Below, piece by piece: positions 31,740 through 41,260 of a stretch of 48,184 nt of DNA; the first letter of the stretch is position 1, and the number at the start of each line of letters is the position of its first letter. This DNA comes from CAXMNX01 sp964194845. GTDB taxonomy: Bacteria; Pseudomonadota; Alphaproteobacteria; Rhodobacterales; Rhodobacteraceae. The stretch covers positions 1-48,184 of the forward strand of contig CAXMNX010000056.1 of NCBI GenBank assembly GCA_964194845.1, read 5' to 3'. Made by a program: the position numbers and the translations under genes. Under the pieces are notes generated by a model, which worked only from the letters and a program-made list of their open reading frames with translations, was not told the origin of the DNA and did no database searches.

Positions 31740-34700
31740 ATGAAGATCGATCGCACATTCACGGTGGCAGGAAAAGACGCATACGCGGCGCTTGAATTTA
31801 CGACGACAACATCAGAGATCCGAAACCCGGACGGAACAATTGTATTCCGGCTGGATGAGCTGGATGTTCCGGTCGGCTGGAGCCAGGTCGCGTGCGACGT
31901 CATCGCGCAGAAATATTTCCGAAAAGCCGGCGTTCCGGCCCGCCTGAAGAAAATGCGCGAAAAAGGCGTGCCTGAATTTCTCTGGCGTTCAGTGGCTGAT
32001 GACAAAGCCCTGGCCGAAATCCCTGAGGATGCCCGGTTCGGGGGCGAGTTCTCGGCGCGCCAAGTTTTCGACCGCCTTGCCGGTGCCTGGGCATACTGGG
32101 GCTGGAAGGGCGGCTATTTCTCGACCGAGGAAGATGCGCGGGCGTATTTCGACGAGATGCGATTTATGTTGGCGACGCAGCGTGCGGCGCCGAACTCGCC
32201 GCAATGGTTCAACACCGGGTTGCACTGGGCTTACGGCATCGACGGACCCAGCCAAGGTCACCACTATGTCGACCATAAGACCGGCAAACTTACAAAATCA
32301 AACTCCGCATATGAACACCCGCAGCCACACGCCTGTTTTATCCAGTCCTGCTCAGACGATCTGGTGAACGAAGGCGGGATCATGGATCTGTGGGTCCGCG
32401 AGGCGCGGCTTTTCAAATACGGCTCGGGCACCGGCACCAATTTCTCGATGCTGCGCGGCGAAGGCGAAAGCCTGTCTGGCGGTGGCAAATCCTCCGGCCT
32501 CATGGGCTTTCTGAAGATTGGCGACCGCGCGGCTGGCGCAATCAAATCGGGCGGCACAACCCGTCGGGCGGCAAAGATGGTGATCTGCGATGCGGATCAC
32601 CCGGATATCGAAGCCTTCATCAACTGGAAAGTTATCGAAGAGCAGAAAGTCGCCTCGATCGTTGCCGGATCAAAGATGCACGAAGCGAAGCTGAATGGAA
32701 TCTTCGCGGCGATCCGCGAATTTGACGGAAGCGAAGAAGGTGCATTCGATCCAAACACCAATCCGGCCCTGAAAGTCGCGGTTCGGGATGCTAAAAAGAA
32801 CGCAATTCCAGAGACATACGTCAAGCGCGTGCTGGATTATGCCAAACAGGGCTATGGCTCGATCGAGTTTCCCACTTACGACACAGATTGGGATTCGGAC
32901 GCCTATTCAAGCGTGTCCGGGCAGAACTCGAACAATTCGATCCGCGTCACGGATGCGTTCCTGCAAGCCGTCAGAGATGACGCCGACTGGGAGCTGATCC
33001 GCCGCACCGACGGTAAGGTCTCCAAAACAATAAAAGCCCGCGAGCTTTGGGAACAGGTTGGGCACGCCGCATGGGCCTGCGCCGATCCCGGGATCCAATA
33101 CCACGACACAGTGAACGCCTGGCACACATGCCCCGAAGATGGGCCGATCCGTGGATCGAACCCCTGTTCGGAATATATGTTTCTGGACGACACTGCGTGC
33201 AATCTGGCGTCACTGAACCTGCTGACGTTTTACAAGGACGGTCAGTTTCAGGCCGACGATTACGTTCATGCAACACGGCTTTGGACGCTGACGCTTGAGA
33301 TCAGCGTAATGATGGCGCAGTTCCCGTCAAAGGAGATTGCCCGGCTTTCTTATGATTTCCGCACGCTGGGTCTGGGTTACGCCAATATCGGCGGCCTTTT
33401 GATGAACATGGGCTACAGCTCCGATTCCGACGAGGGCCGTGCGCTTTGCGGCGCGCTGACCGCGATCATGACCGGCGTGGCCTATGCGACATCTGCTGAA
33501 ATTGCCAGTGAACTTGGCCCGTTCCCGGGCTACAAGAAAAACGCTGACCACATGCTGCGGGTGATCCGCAACCATCGTCACGCGGCCCATGGCAATACCG
33601 ACGGCTACGAGGCGATGAACGTCGCGCCTGTGCCGCTTGATCACGGCAACTGCGCTGATCAAAGGCTGGTGGAACTGGCGAAGTCTGCGTGGGACGAAGC
33701 GTTGGCACTTGGCGAAAAGCACGGCTTTCGCAATGCGCAGGCCACCGTGATCGCGCCCACCGGCACGATCGGTCTGGTGATGGATTGCGCTACCACCGGG
33801 ATCGAGCCCGATTTCGCGCTGGTAAAGTTTAAAAAACTTGCCGGTGGCGGGTATTTCAAGATCATCAACCAGTCAGTTCCGGCAGCCCTTGAGATGCTTG
33901 GATATGGCGCGGCGGAAGTTGAAGAGATCATTTCCTATGCCGTTGGCCACGGCACAATGGGCAATGCGCCCGGCATCAACCACACCACGCTCATCGGACA
34001 CGGCTTCGGCTCGGCCGAGATCGACAAGATCGAAGCGTCGCTGCCTGCTGCTTTCGACATCCGGTTTGTCTTCAACCAATGGAACCTGGGCGAGGCTTTT
34101 TGCACCGGAACGCTGGGCATCCCACCCGAAAAACTGCGCGATCCGGGCTTCGATCTGCTGCGCCACCTTGGCTTCTCGAAGAAGGAAATCGAGGCTGCAA
34201 ACGACCACGTCTGCGGGACGATGACACTGGAGGGTGCGCCGCACTTGAAAGAGGAGCATCTTAACGTTTTCGATTGCGCCAATCCCTGCGGCAAGAAGGG
34301 CAAGCGCTTCCTCGACGTAAACAGCCACATCACGATGATGGCCGCCGCGCAGTCGTTCATCTCGGGCGCAATCTCGAAAACGATCAATATGCCCAATGAT
34401 GCGACGATCGAGGATTGCAAGGACGCCTACGAGCTTAGCTGGTCGCTGGGGATCAAAGCCAACGCACTTTATCGCGACGGATCGAAACTCAGCCAGCCGC
34501 TGGCAGCAGCACTTGTTGAAGACGACGATGATGCGGCGGATGTTCTTGAAAGCGGATCGCCGCATGAAAAGGCCGCAGTTCTGGCCGAAAAGATCGTTGA
34601 AAAGGTGATCGTCAAAGAGATGGCCAGAGGCCGCGAACGGATGCCCGAACGCCGCCGGGGCTATACGCAAAAGGCGATTGTCGGCGGCCACAAAGTTTAT

Positions 34701-35417
34701 CTCAGAACCGGCGAATACACCGATGGGTCTTTGGGTGAAATATTCATCGACATGCACAAGGAAGGTGCGGGTTTTCGGGCGATGATGAACAACTTCGCCA
34801 TCTCGATATCAGTCGGCCTGCAATATGGCGTGCCGCTGGACGAGTTCGTCGACGCCTTCACGTTCACCCGGTTTGAACCCGCGGGCATGGTGCAGGGCAA
34901 CGATTCGATCAAGAACGCGACGTCGATTCTTGACTACATATTCCGCGAACTGGCCGTCAGCTATCTGGACCGGACCGATCTGGCGCACGTGAAGCCGGGC
35001 GGCACGTCGTTCGATGACCTTGGCCGCGGCGAGGAAGAAGGACGCCGCAATTTCGAAGCAGTGCCGGACAGCCGCCGCTCAACCTCTTTGGAAGTGCTGA
35101 AGCAGGTGGCGTCGTCAGGATATCTGAGGAATCGCGTGCCACAGGAGCTTTTTGTGCTGCAAGGTGGCGTCGGTGCCGTTGCACTGGCCGACGCTTCGGA
35201 CCCGGCGGCAGCACTCGCGACGCTTGTACCCGAGTTAAATGCGGCCGTGGCCGAAACAGCGGCTTCCGCTGGGGCAGTCGACGTTAATTTCCGCGCCAAA
35301 GCCAAAATGCAGGGCTACGAAGGCGACCCCTGCGGCGATTGCGGCAACTACACGCTGGTGCGCAACGGCACCTGCATGAAATGCAACACCTGCGGAGGAA
35401 CAAGTGGGTGTAGTTGA
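31740..35417 (+). CDS. nrdJ: Class II (adenosylcobalamin-dependent) ribonucleotide reductase
   Basis: 1225 residues, the length of the long NrdJ form. The radical-site motif NPCSEY is at residues 474-479 (Asn, Cys, Glu), followed by FLDDTACNLASLNL. The TGTIG-type loop reads APTGTIGLVMDCATTGIEPDF. The extreme C-terminus is a zinc-ribbon-like cysteine cluster (CGDCGNYTLV... CMKCNTCGG...GCS), and about residues 950-1000 carry a basic linker. It makes deoxyribonucleotides with or without oxygen, using B12 in place of a tyrosyl radical subunit. The ATG at 31740 follows GGAAGCGGGG. It is transcribed alone, from a long leader with an NrdR-like site to a strong terminator at 35652. Confidence 0.97.
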   Translation: MKIDRTFTVAGKDAYAALEFTTTTSEIRNPDGTIVFRLDELDVPVGWSQVACDVIAQKYFRKAGVPARLKKMREKGVPEFLWRSVADDKALAEIPEDARFGGEFSARQVFDRLAGAWAYWGWKGGYFSTEEDARAYFDEMRFMLATQRAAPNSPQWFNTGLHWAYGIDGPSQGHHYVDHKTGKLTKSNSAYEHPQPHACFIQSCSDDLVNEGGIMDLWVREARLFKYGSGTGTNFSMLRGEGESLSGGGKSSGLMGFLKIGDRAAGAIKSGGTTRRAAKMVICDADHPDIEAFINWKVIEEQKVASIVAGSKMHEAKLNGIFAAIREFDGSEEGAFDPNTNPALKVAVRDAKKNAIPETYVKRVLDYAKQGYGSIEFPTYDTDWDSDAYSSVSGQNSNNSIRVTDAFLQAVRDDADWELIRRTDGKVSKTIKARELWEQVGHAAWACADPGIQYHDTVNAWHTCPEDGPIRGSNPCSEYMFLDDTACNLASLNLLTFYKDGQFQADDYVHATRLWTLTLEISVMMAQFPSKEIARLSYDFRTLGLGYANIGGLLMNMGYSSDSDEGRALCGALTAIMTGVAYATSAEIASELGPFPGYKKNADHMLRVIRNHRHAAHGNTDGYEAMNVAPVPLDHGNCADQRLVELAKSAWDEALALGEKHGFRNAQATVIAPTGTIGLVMDCATTGIEPDFALVKFKKLAGGGYFKIINQSVPAALEMLGYGAAEVEEIISYAVGHGTMGNAPGINHTTLIGHGFGSAEIDKIEASLPAAFDIRFVFNQWNLGEAFCTGTLGIPPEKLRDPGFDLLRHLGFSKKEIEAANDHVCGTMTLEGAPHLKEEHLNVFDCANPCGKKGKRFLDVNSHITMMAAAQSFISGAISKTINMPNDATIEDCKDAYELSWSLGIKANALYRDGSKLSQPLAAALVEDDDDAADVLESGSPHEKAAVLAEKIVEKVIVKEMARGRERMPERRRGYTQKAIVGGHKVYLRTGEYTDGSLGEIFIDMHKEGAGFRAMMNNFAISISVGLQYGVPLDEFVDAFTFTRFEPAGMVQGNDSIKNATSILDYIFRELAVSYLDRTDLAHVKPGGTSFDDLGRGEEEGRRNFEAVPDSRRSTSLEVLKQVASSGYLRNRVPQELFVLQGGVGAVALADASDPAAALATLVPELNAAVAETAASAGAVDVNFRAKAKMQGYEGDPCGDCGNYTLVRNGTCMKCNTCGGTSGCS

Positions 35418-35457
35418 AGAACAAAGGTTGGGCCGATCGCGCTCAATCGTAAGGGGT

Positions 35458-35498
35458 GCGGGACTCCGCAGATTGCTTGGCAATCCGCTCTATCCCGC
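35458..35498 (+). other. Long imperfect hairpin downstream of nrdJ
   Basis: The outer stem GCGGGA/TCCCGC, a 4x4 internal loop, GC/GC, a 1x1 mismatch and the inner stem GATTGC/GCAATC with a 3-nt loop form one 41-base stem-loop, 40 bases after the nrdJ stop. No T run follows, so it is not a normal terminator. It may stabilise the 3' end of the message or be part of a small RNA that ends at the terminator at 35652. The surrounding 35418-35651 shows no convincing gene. Confidence 0.5.
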
Positions 35499-35651
35499 TC
35501 CGCAGGTTTCCAAGGGAAATCCGCGGTGGAACAGGGTGGGGCGGCAACGTCTCCCCACTCAGATCGGGGGCGGGTGCGCTCGCCCTGGACGCGGGTCAGG
35601 CCGCAGGCAGAAACCGGGCGGTATAAAAAAGTGAGCCTGACAAGCGAAACT

Positions 35652-35682
35652 GGGGGTCCGAAAGGGCCCCCACTTTCTTTTT
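35652..35682 (+). terminator. Rho-independent terminator of nrdJ
   Basis: An 8-bp stem (GGGGGTCC/GGGCCCCC, one T-G pair) with a GAAA tetraloop, followed by ACTTTCTTTTT. It lies 234 bases after the nrdJ stop, in front of the convergent aldehyde dehydrogenase stop. On the other strand the T run is poor, so it mainly serves the plus-strand transcript. Confidence 0.85.
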
Positions 35683-35690
35683 GGGCGCGA

Positions 35691-37169
35691 TCATCGCATC
35701 ACGAACGGGTTCGCCATAGGCTCGCCCGAGGTGTTGATCCAGGTGGTCCGCGTGCGCGTGTAGTCCAGGATCGCTTCCATCCCCGCCTCGCGGCCATAGC
35801 CCGATTGGTTGAAACCGCCAAAAGGCGCAATCGGCGAAATGGCGCGGTAGGTGTTGATCCAGCAAATGCCCGCCCGCAGGCGCTGAGAGACCCGGTGCGC
35901 ACGGGCAAGATCGCGCGTGAAAATACCCGAACCCAGCCCAAACTGGGTGTCGTTGGCAAGTGCTACGGCTTCGTCCTCGGTATCGAACGGCAGAAGCGAC
36001 ATCACCGGGCCAAACATCTCGACGACCAGGGTTTCGGTCTCCGGGCGCGGGCATTCAACAAGCGTCGGCGCCATGTAATTTCCCGGCCGATCAACGGCTT
36101 TGCCGCCAAAGCGAATTTTGGCGCCCTGTGCGCTGGCCGCATCCAGTGTCGCCGCGATCCGCTCGATCTGAGTGCTGGTGCAAAGTGGCCCGACGTGTGT
36201 CCCGGCTTCCAGCGGATCACCGACCACAATTCCCTTGGCCTTGTCTTCAATCCGCTGGGCCAGCTCCTCGAAAACCGGGCGATGAACCAGCGCGCGGGAA
36301 CCGGCGACGCAGGATTGGCCGGACGCCCCGAAATTCCCGGCAATCAAACCGTTAGCCGCCCCGTCCAGATCGGCGTCCTCGAACACAATGATCGGCGATT
36401 TTCCGCCAAGCTCAAGCGTCGTCACCGCGAAATTTTCTGCTGAATTTCTCACAACGTGCCGCGCCGTTTCGGGTCCGCCGGTAAAGGCGACGCGGTCCAC
36501 CAGCGGGTGACGGGTCAGGGGAACCGCACAATTTTCGGCATCACCTGTAATGATCGAGACGACACCTGGCGGAAACCCGGCTTCTTCGATCAGACGCGCA
36601 AATTCCAGCATCGGTGCCGGTGCGATCTCAGACGCTTTCAGAACCACCGTGCAACCGGCGGCAAGCGCAGGCCCAAGCTTTGTCGCGGTCAGAAACATCT
36701 GCGCGTTCCAGGGGACAATGGCTGCGACAACGCCGATGGGTAAACGCGTTGTAAAGACGTGCATATCGGGCTTGTCGATGGGCAGAACGGCACCTTCGAT
36801 CTTGTCCGCCAGCCCGGCGTAATAGCGATAGTAATCGCCGACGTAAGCCGTCTGGCCGGTGGTTTCGGCCAACAATTTGCCGCTGTCGGTCGTCTCAATC
36901 CGGCCAAGGAGCGGGGCGTTTTCTTCAACGAGCGCCGCCAGCCGGTAAAGCAGCTTGCCCCGCGCAGTTTGCGAAATGTCGCGCCAAGCCGGGTCATCCG
37001 ATGCGCGCGCAGCGGCGCTGACAGCGCGGTCCACGTCCTTCGCTGAAGCACAGGCGAAAGTCGCCCATTTGGACCCGTCGGCGGGGTTGGTCGTGGCCAT
37101 CGTCTGACCGGCGCTGCCTTCGGTCCACGCGCCGTCGATGAAAAGCTGATAATGCGGGTTTTCTGTCAT
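35691..37169 (-). CDS. NAD(P)-dependent aldehyde dehydrogenase
   Basis: 492 residues, ALDH superfamily. Catalytic Glu in TLELGGKSP, nucleophilic Cys in GQSCVAGSR, the cofactor-binding VPWNAQMFL region with Lys in VLKASE, and FGPVMSLLPF near the end. Most similar in pattern to betaine-aldehyde or semialdehyde-type dehydrogenases, but the substrate is not determined. It lies 7 bases after the LLM flavin oxidoreductase and 68 bases beyond that from the alpha/beta hydrolase, all on the minus strand. A small catabolic route oxidising an aldehyde released by the other two enzymes is plausible (inference). Confidence 0.93.
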   Translation of the reverse strand: MTENPHYQLFIDGAWTEGSAGQTMATTNPADGSKWATFACASAKDVDRAVSAAARASDDPAWRDISQTARGKLLYRLAALVEENAPLLGRIETTDSGKLLAETTGQTAYVGDYYRYYAGLADKIEGAVLPIDKPDMHVFTTRLPIGVVAAIVPWNAQMFLTATKLGPALAAGCTVVLKASEIAPAPMLEFARLIEEAGFPPGVVSIITGDAENCAVPLTRHPLVDRVAFTGGPETARHVVRNSAENFAVTTLELGGKSPIIVFEDADLDGAANGLIAGNFGASGQSCVAGSRALVHRPVFEELAQRIEDKAKGIVVGDPLEAGTHVGPLCTSTQIERIAATLDAASAQGAKIRFGGKAVDRPGNYMAPTLVECPRPETETLVVEMFGPVMSLLPFDTEDEAVALANDTQFGLGSGIFTRDLARAHRVSQRLRAGICWINTYRAISPIAPFGGFNQSGYGREAGMEAILDYTRTRTTWINTSGEPMANPFVMR

Positions 37170-37176
37170 ATTGATC

Positions 37177-38211
37177 TCATGCGAAGGCTGGCATCACGTC
37201 GTCGATAATGCGCCGCAGCGATGCCTGCTTGCGCTCGCTGCTCATGCCGCTGTCCATCCAAAGCGAAAACTCGTCATACCCCAGGTCTTCGTATCGGCGA
37301 ATTTGGTCGATCACTTCCCGCGCGGTTCCAATGGTAAGGTCGCGATGAATATTTTCGGGGCTCATCATCTTGTTTGCCGCTATTTCTTCGTCAGAAAGCG
37401 GTGCGATCATGCCTTGCGTGACAGGGCGCTTATTTTGGAACCAGGCACCGAAGTAGCAGTAAAATCGGCTGAGTTCCCTTGTTGCAATTTCGGTATCTGC
37501 GTCGTCCGACGCGACATAAGTATGGTGCAACAGCATAATCTTCGGCCGCTTCACGCCTTGCGATGCCACGGCATCGTTGAAGCGCCCCATGAGCAATTCA
37601 ATCTCGTCGATCCCTTGCCAAAGTGGCGTGACCTGGACGTTGAAATCATTGCTGACTGCAAACTCGTGACTGTTTGGATCGCGCGCTGCTATCCAGATTG
37701 GTGGGCCACCAACCTGTGACGGTTTCGGCGCAGATGTTGTTGAGGGAAATTGAAAAAATTCGCCCTCGTGCGCACAGTCGCCCCGCCAGATCTGGCGCAA
37801 CAACGGCACGATCTCGCGCATTCGAAGCCCCGCTGACATCGCGTCCAGGCCGGGATGAATGCGCTCGTACTCAAAACTGTATGCACCGCGCGCGATGCCA
37901 AGCTCCAAACGTCCGCCGGTCATCAAATCCGTGGCAGCGGCTTCACCGGCAAGTTTGATCGGATGCCAGAAGGGCGCGACGATGGTGCCGGTGCCAAGGC
38001 GAACGTTCTGGGTGTGATGCGCCAGATCGACGATCGAAAGGAAGGGGTTGGGCGCAATAGTGAACTCCATGCCGTGGTGCTCGCCGGTCCATATTGCTCG
38101 CATTCCGCCCTGATCCGCCATCTGGCAAAGCAAGATAAACTCCTGATACAGCGCCTCGTGGGTTTGATCGGACGTTACGCGTTCCATGTGGGCAAAGAGC
38201 GAAAATTCCAT
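37177..38211 (-). CDS. LLM-class (luciferase-like) flavin-dependent oxidoreductase
   Basis: 344 residues of the bacterial luciferase-like family: MEFSLFAHMERVT start, AIWTGEHHGMEF (the EHH motif), RLGTGTIVAPFWHP and RLELGIARGAYSFEYE. These enzymes use reduced flavin from a partner reductase to oxygenate aldehydes, sulfonates or other organics. A reductase gene is not adjacent. The ATG at 38211 has AAGGGGAC as ribosome site. Flanked by an aldehyde dehydrogenase and an alpha/beta hydrolase, it probably belongs to a degradation pathway; the compound is unknown. Confidence 0.9.
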   Translation of the reverse strand: MEFSLFAHMERVTSDQTHEALYQEFILLCQMADQGGMRAIWTGEHHGMEFTIAPNPFLSIVDLAHHTQNVRLGTGTIVAPFWHPIKLAGEAAATDLMTGGRLELGIARGAYSFEYERIHPGLDAMSAGLRMREIVPLLRQIWRGDCAHEGEFFQFPSTTSAPKPSQVGGPPIWIAARDPNSHEFAVSNDFNVQVTPLWQGIDEIELLMGRFNDAVASQGVKRPKIMLLHHTYVASDDADTEIATRELSRFYCYFGAWFQNKRPVTQGMIAPLSDEEIAANKMMSPENIHRDLTIGTAREVIDQIRRYEDLGYDEFSLWMDSGMSSERKQASLRRIIDDVMPAFA

Positions 38212-38279
38212 GGATCGTCCCCTTTAGGTGTGCGTTGGTTCAATTGTGCCGCGCCATCAAGCCAAACAAAGAAAGCAGC

Positions 38280-39122
38280 TCATCGTGACACGTCCCTGAA
38301 AAAGGACAAGAGGGCTCGGTTCACTGCATCGGCGTGCGTCATCGGCATCATATGGGCTGCACCTTCAACAATCAGTGCGCGTCCGTTCGGCGTAAGCGTC
38401 GCCATCGCGCGGGCCATGTCGGGCGTTGAATTGGGCTCTGCACTTCCGGTCATGAATAAAGCCGGGCAGGCAAGAACGGAAAGTGCTGCATCGCAAGGAC
38501 CATCTTCGGTGGCAAAAATTCGATAGGCGGCGCGGTAACCAGTTGGATGAACTGCGGTAAGCCAATCGAGGCAGGCGCTTTTTTCGTCTGAATTGCTGTC
38601 CCCAAACCAGCGTTGAAGCGTGGGTTCGGGATCGGGATTGTTGGCATCATTCAATGCTTTCGCGCGCGCCTGAACCGCGGCTTTGGCTGCCGCGTCTCGT
38701 TGAAAGATTGCGTTTAACGCGATGACGCCGCGCACCTTTCCGGGGTATCGGATGGCCAGATCCAGCGCGACCATCGCGCCCATGGAATGCCCGACGACAA
38801 ATGCCGGGGCTTGCATCGCCGCTGCGATCCGGTCGGTGACGTCTGAAAGCTGATCGTCGGCGTCCAAACAGCCGCTTTCACCGTGACCCGGCAGATCCGG
38901 CGCGAGGACAGTATATTCATGAGAGATAGCGTCAATCTGCGCCGCCCATGCCTCGGCGCACAAACCGACACCGTGAAGGAGAAGCACCGTATCACCAACG
39001 CCTTCCCGGATAGCCGCTAAATTTCCAAATGAAACCCGGGCACGCGCGCCCCAAAGCGTCGATGCCGCGAGCCAACTCGCTTGCGAACGGCCTCTTTCGC
39101 CGGATAAGTCGTCCGAATTCAT
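38280..39122 (-). CDS. Alpha/beta-fold hydrolase
   Basis: 280 residues. The nucleophile elbow is GHSMGAM (Ser), the oxyanion region LLHGVGLCAEAW, the acid probably the Asp/Glu near MTGSAEPNSTPD, and the catalytic His in GAAHMMPMTHADAVN. The layout is that of esterases, lactonases and C-C hydrolases (MhpC/PcaD-like), which often stand in catabolic operons. It is the first gene of the three-gene minus-strand set; a short inverted repeat (CCCTGC...GCAGGG, 39125-39147) lies just before its ATG and may be regulatory. Confidence 0.88.
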   Translation of the reverse strand: MNSDDLSGERGRSQASWLAASTLWGARARVSFGNLAAIREGVGDTVLLLHGVGLCAEAWAAQIDAISHEYTVLAPDLPGHGESGCLDADDQLSDVTDRIAAAMQAPAFVVGHSMGAMVALDLAIRYPGKVRGVIALNAIFQRDAAAKAAVQARAKALNDANNPDPEPTLQRWFGDSNSDEKSACLDWLTAVHPTGYRAAYRIFATEDGPCDAALSVLACPALFMTGSAEPNSTPDMARAMATLTPNGRALIVEGAAHMMPMTHADAVNRALLSFFRDVSR

Positions 39123-39250
39123 CGCCCTGCCTTAAGTAGTCGCAGGGTCCTGTCTAGCAAATTGTGATTTTCAAGGTAGTGGGATAATTCGCGTCATTGC
39201 ATCCAAACGACTGCAATGTTCTGCGATACCGGCTCGTGGAAAAGCTCGTG

Positions 39251-39418
39251 TCAGACTTTGCCGGTTCTTGTGCCAGCGCTTAGCGGTTGTGTCTGCGCGT
39301 TTGCCAAATGAACGATCAGCGTGGTCTTACGGATGTGCATGAAAAGCGTCGCACCGTCGATTGTCTTCAGTGACGGTTCACGCGGCTCAGGCCGGGAAAA
39401 GGCAATTACATTACTCAT
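39251..39418 (-). CDS. Small hypothetical protein, 55 residues
   Basis: It starts MSNVIAFSRPEPREPSLKT, with an ATG at 39418 preceded by GTGGAGATG at a good distance, so it is likely translated. The frame upstream (to 39505) lacks a ribosome site. There is no signal peptide or membrane helix; the middle, KTIDGATLFMHIRKTTLIVHLA, looks like a short beta-rich unit. I do not recognise a family. It stands alone, 128 bases before the hydrolase gene and 108 bases after the AEC transporter stop on the same strand. Confidence 0.55.
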   Translation of the reverse strand: MSNVIAFSRPEPREPSLKTIDGATLFMHIRKTTLIVHLANAQTQPLSAGTRTGKV

Positions 39419-39526
39419 CCGTACATCTCCACTTCCAATGGCAACAATTAAATCCCACTTTGTGACCAAGTATGGGCACAATGAAGGTAATAGTTCGGTT
39501 AACATTGCGCGGATTTGAAGCCGGGT

Positions 39527-40456
39527 TCACGGCATTGCGAATAGCCAGAGCCAGATCGTGCCTATGGAAAGGATCGTTCCAAGCAGCACCGAGGATGCCG
39601 CGACGCGGTGGGCCGAGCCATACATGTTGGCAAAGAGGTAAGTATTCACGCCCGGTGCCATGGTCGCCGTAAGTGCTGCCGAACGGAACGCGTCCCGGTC
39701 CAATGCAAAAGCGGTAGCAAGACCGTAGGTTATGATCGGATGTAGGATCAAAGAAATACCGCAAGCCATTAAAATAACGCGGATATCACCGTCAGGCCGG
39801 TAACGGAAAAGCACGCCCCCAAGTCCAAACAAAGCAGCCGGGATTGCCGCGCGGATCATCATGTCGACCGCATCAGTGAAAACTCCGGGAAGCGGCAGAC
39901 CGGTCATATTCACGAAAAATCCGAGTGCTATTCCGATGACCAGCGCGTTGCGAAACATGGCGCGAAAAACCAGTTTCACGGTCACCATGAAACCACTGTT
40001 GCTGCTGCGCGCAATTTCCATCGCTGTCACACCAAGCATGTAACAATATGGCGCGTGGAGGGCGACGATGGCATAGTTTCCAGCCAATGCTGCCGTGCCA
40101 TAGGCGCGTTCGGTGATCGGCAGGCCAAGAAGGACCGTGTTGGAGAATAGACAAATAAACCCGATGGCGACGCAATCGGTCCATTCGCGACGAAAAAGGA
40201 TACGCGCGCCGAATATCCCCAACATGAAACTCACGGTCGCGCCGGCGTAAAAAGCAAAAAGCAGTGGAACATTGAAGCTGGCACCAAGATCCAGTGTCGA
40301 AATGGCGCGAAAAAGCAAACATGGAATAGCGAAATTCTGGGTGAACCGCATCAGGCCATCAACACCGGCGTCGCTGAACCAGTGCCGCCAAACGGCAAAG
40401 TAACCAAAGGCAATCAGCAGGAAAACCGGAAGAATGACGTCGAGAAGGGCCTGCAT
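39527..40456 (-). CDS. AEC-family (auxin efflux carrier-like) permease
   Basis: 309 residues with about ten membrane helices and the AEC-family start (VILPVFLLIAFGYFAVWRHW). The conserved break region around APGVNTYLFANMY in the last third fits as well. Bacterial members move small organic anions such as malonate or malate; the substrate here is unknown. It lies 6 bases after the start of the metallo-beta-lactamase-fold gene on the same strand and may be read from that transcript. The start ATG at 40456 has no obvious strong ribosome site. Confidence 0.88.
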   Translation of the reverse strand: MQALLDVILPVFLLIAFGYFAVWRHWFSDAGVDGLMRFTQNFAIPCLLFRAISTLDLGASFNVPLLFAFYAGATVSFMLGIFGARILFRREWTDCVAIGFICLFSNTVLLGLPITERAYGTAALAGNYAIVALHAPYCYMLGVTAMEIARSSNSGFMVTVKLVFRAMFRNALVIGIALGFFVNMTGLPLPGVFTDAVDMMIRAAIPAALFGLGGVLFRYRPDGDIRVILMACGISLILHPIITYGLATAFALDRDAFRSAALTATMAPGVNTYLFANMYGSAHRVAASSVLLGTILSIGTIWLWLFAMP

Positions 40457-40462
40457 CTGGCT

Positions 40463-41260
40463 CTAGTCTTCCACTACAATACGCATCCCGTCATAAGCGG
40501 GTTCGACATTATCCGGCGTGTCGCGGGCAACTTCCTCGAAATCCATGTCGATATGCATATTCGTCAGGACAGCACGCTTGGGCCTTGCGCGTTCAATCCA
40601 TTCAAGCGATTTTTCGAAATGCACGTGGGTTGGATGCGGGGTTCGCCGCAGCGCGTCAAGGATCCAGACATCGAGCCCGGCTACACTTGGCCACGATGCG
40701 TCAGAAATCTCTGCAACATCCGGCAGATACACGATGTCCTTCACGCGATATCCAAGTGCATCAATGGCCCCGTGATCGACCTTGAACGGATGAAATTCAA
40801 TGGCACCGCCGGCGCCGCCAATGGATACAGTCCCGTCGATTGTGTGCAAGTTCAAAATCGACGGATAGGGCGATCCCTCGGGTTGAACAAAGGCGTATCC
40901 GAAACTGGCCAGCAATCGTTCCTGCGTTGGTCCGTCCGCCCACACGGGCAATCGCTCTTTCCGGTTGAAAACGATCATTCTCAGGTCGTCGATGCCGTGG
41001 ACATGATCGGCATGGGAATGTGTGAAAATCACCGCGTCGAGTGTGCCCACACCTTCATCGAGCAACTGCTCGCGCATATCGGGCGAAGTGTCGATCAAGA
41101 CCCGCGTTGTGCCATCAGACGTCACCCGCTCGACCAAAAGCGAACAGCGTCGGCGGCGATTTTTCGGGTTCTTGGGATCGCACGCACCCCAAAGCCCGCC
41201 CAGGCGTGGAACGCCACCCGACGACCCGCAGCCCAATATCGTGAATATCAGCTGCGCCAT
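40463..41260 (-). CDS. Metallo-beta-lactamase-fold hydrolase (PhnP/RNase Z-like)
   Basis: 265 residues. Metal-binding HSHADHVHGIDDLR (HxHxDH) near residue 80, the start TILGCGSSGGVPRLGGLWGACDP typical of PhnP-like phosphodiesterases with its Cys/Asp, and later His residues (NMHIDMD at the end). A cyclic-phosphate or nucleotide phosphodiesterase role is likely, but no phosphonate genes are near. Its start overlaps the end of tatD by 13 bases, so the two are translated together; this pair after holB is a recurring arrangement in alphaproteobacteria. Confidence 0.9.
   Translation of the reverse strand: MAQLIFTILGCGSSGGVPRLGGLWGACDPKNPKNRRRRCSLLVERVTSDGTTRVLIDTSPDMREQLLDEGVGTLDAVIFTHSHADHVHGIDDLRMIVFNRKERLPVWADGPTQERLLASFGYAFVQPEGSPYPSILNLHTIDGTVSIGGAGGAIEFHPFKVDHGAIDALGYRVKDIVYLPDVAEISDASWPSVAGLDVWILDALRRTPHPTHVHFEKSLEWIERARPKRAVLTNMHIDMDFEEVARDTPDNVEPAYDGMRIVVED

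Noticed and set aside
35404..35634. 76-codon frame from a GTG overlapping the end of nrdJ.
   Set aside because: Very basic, Gly/Arg-rich product without family features, no ribosome site, and it runs through the structured 3' region.
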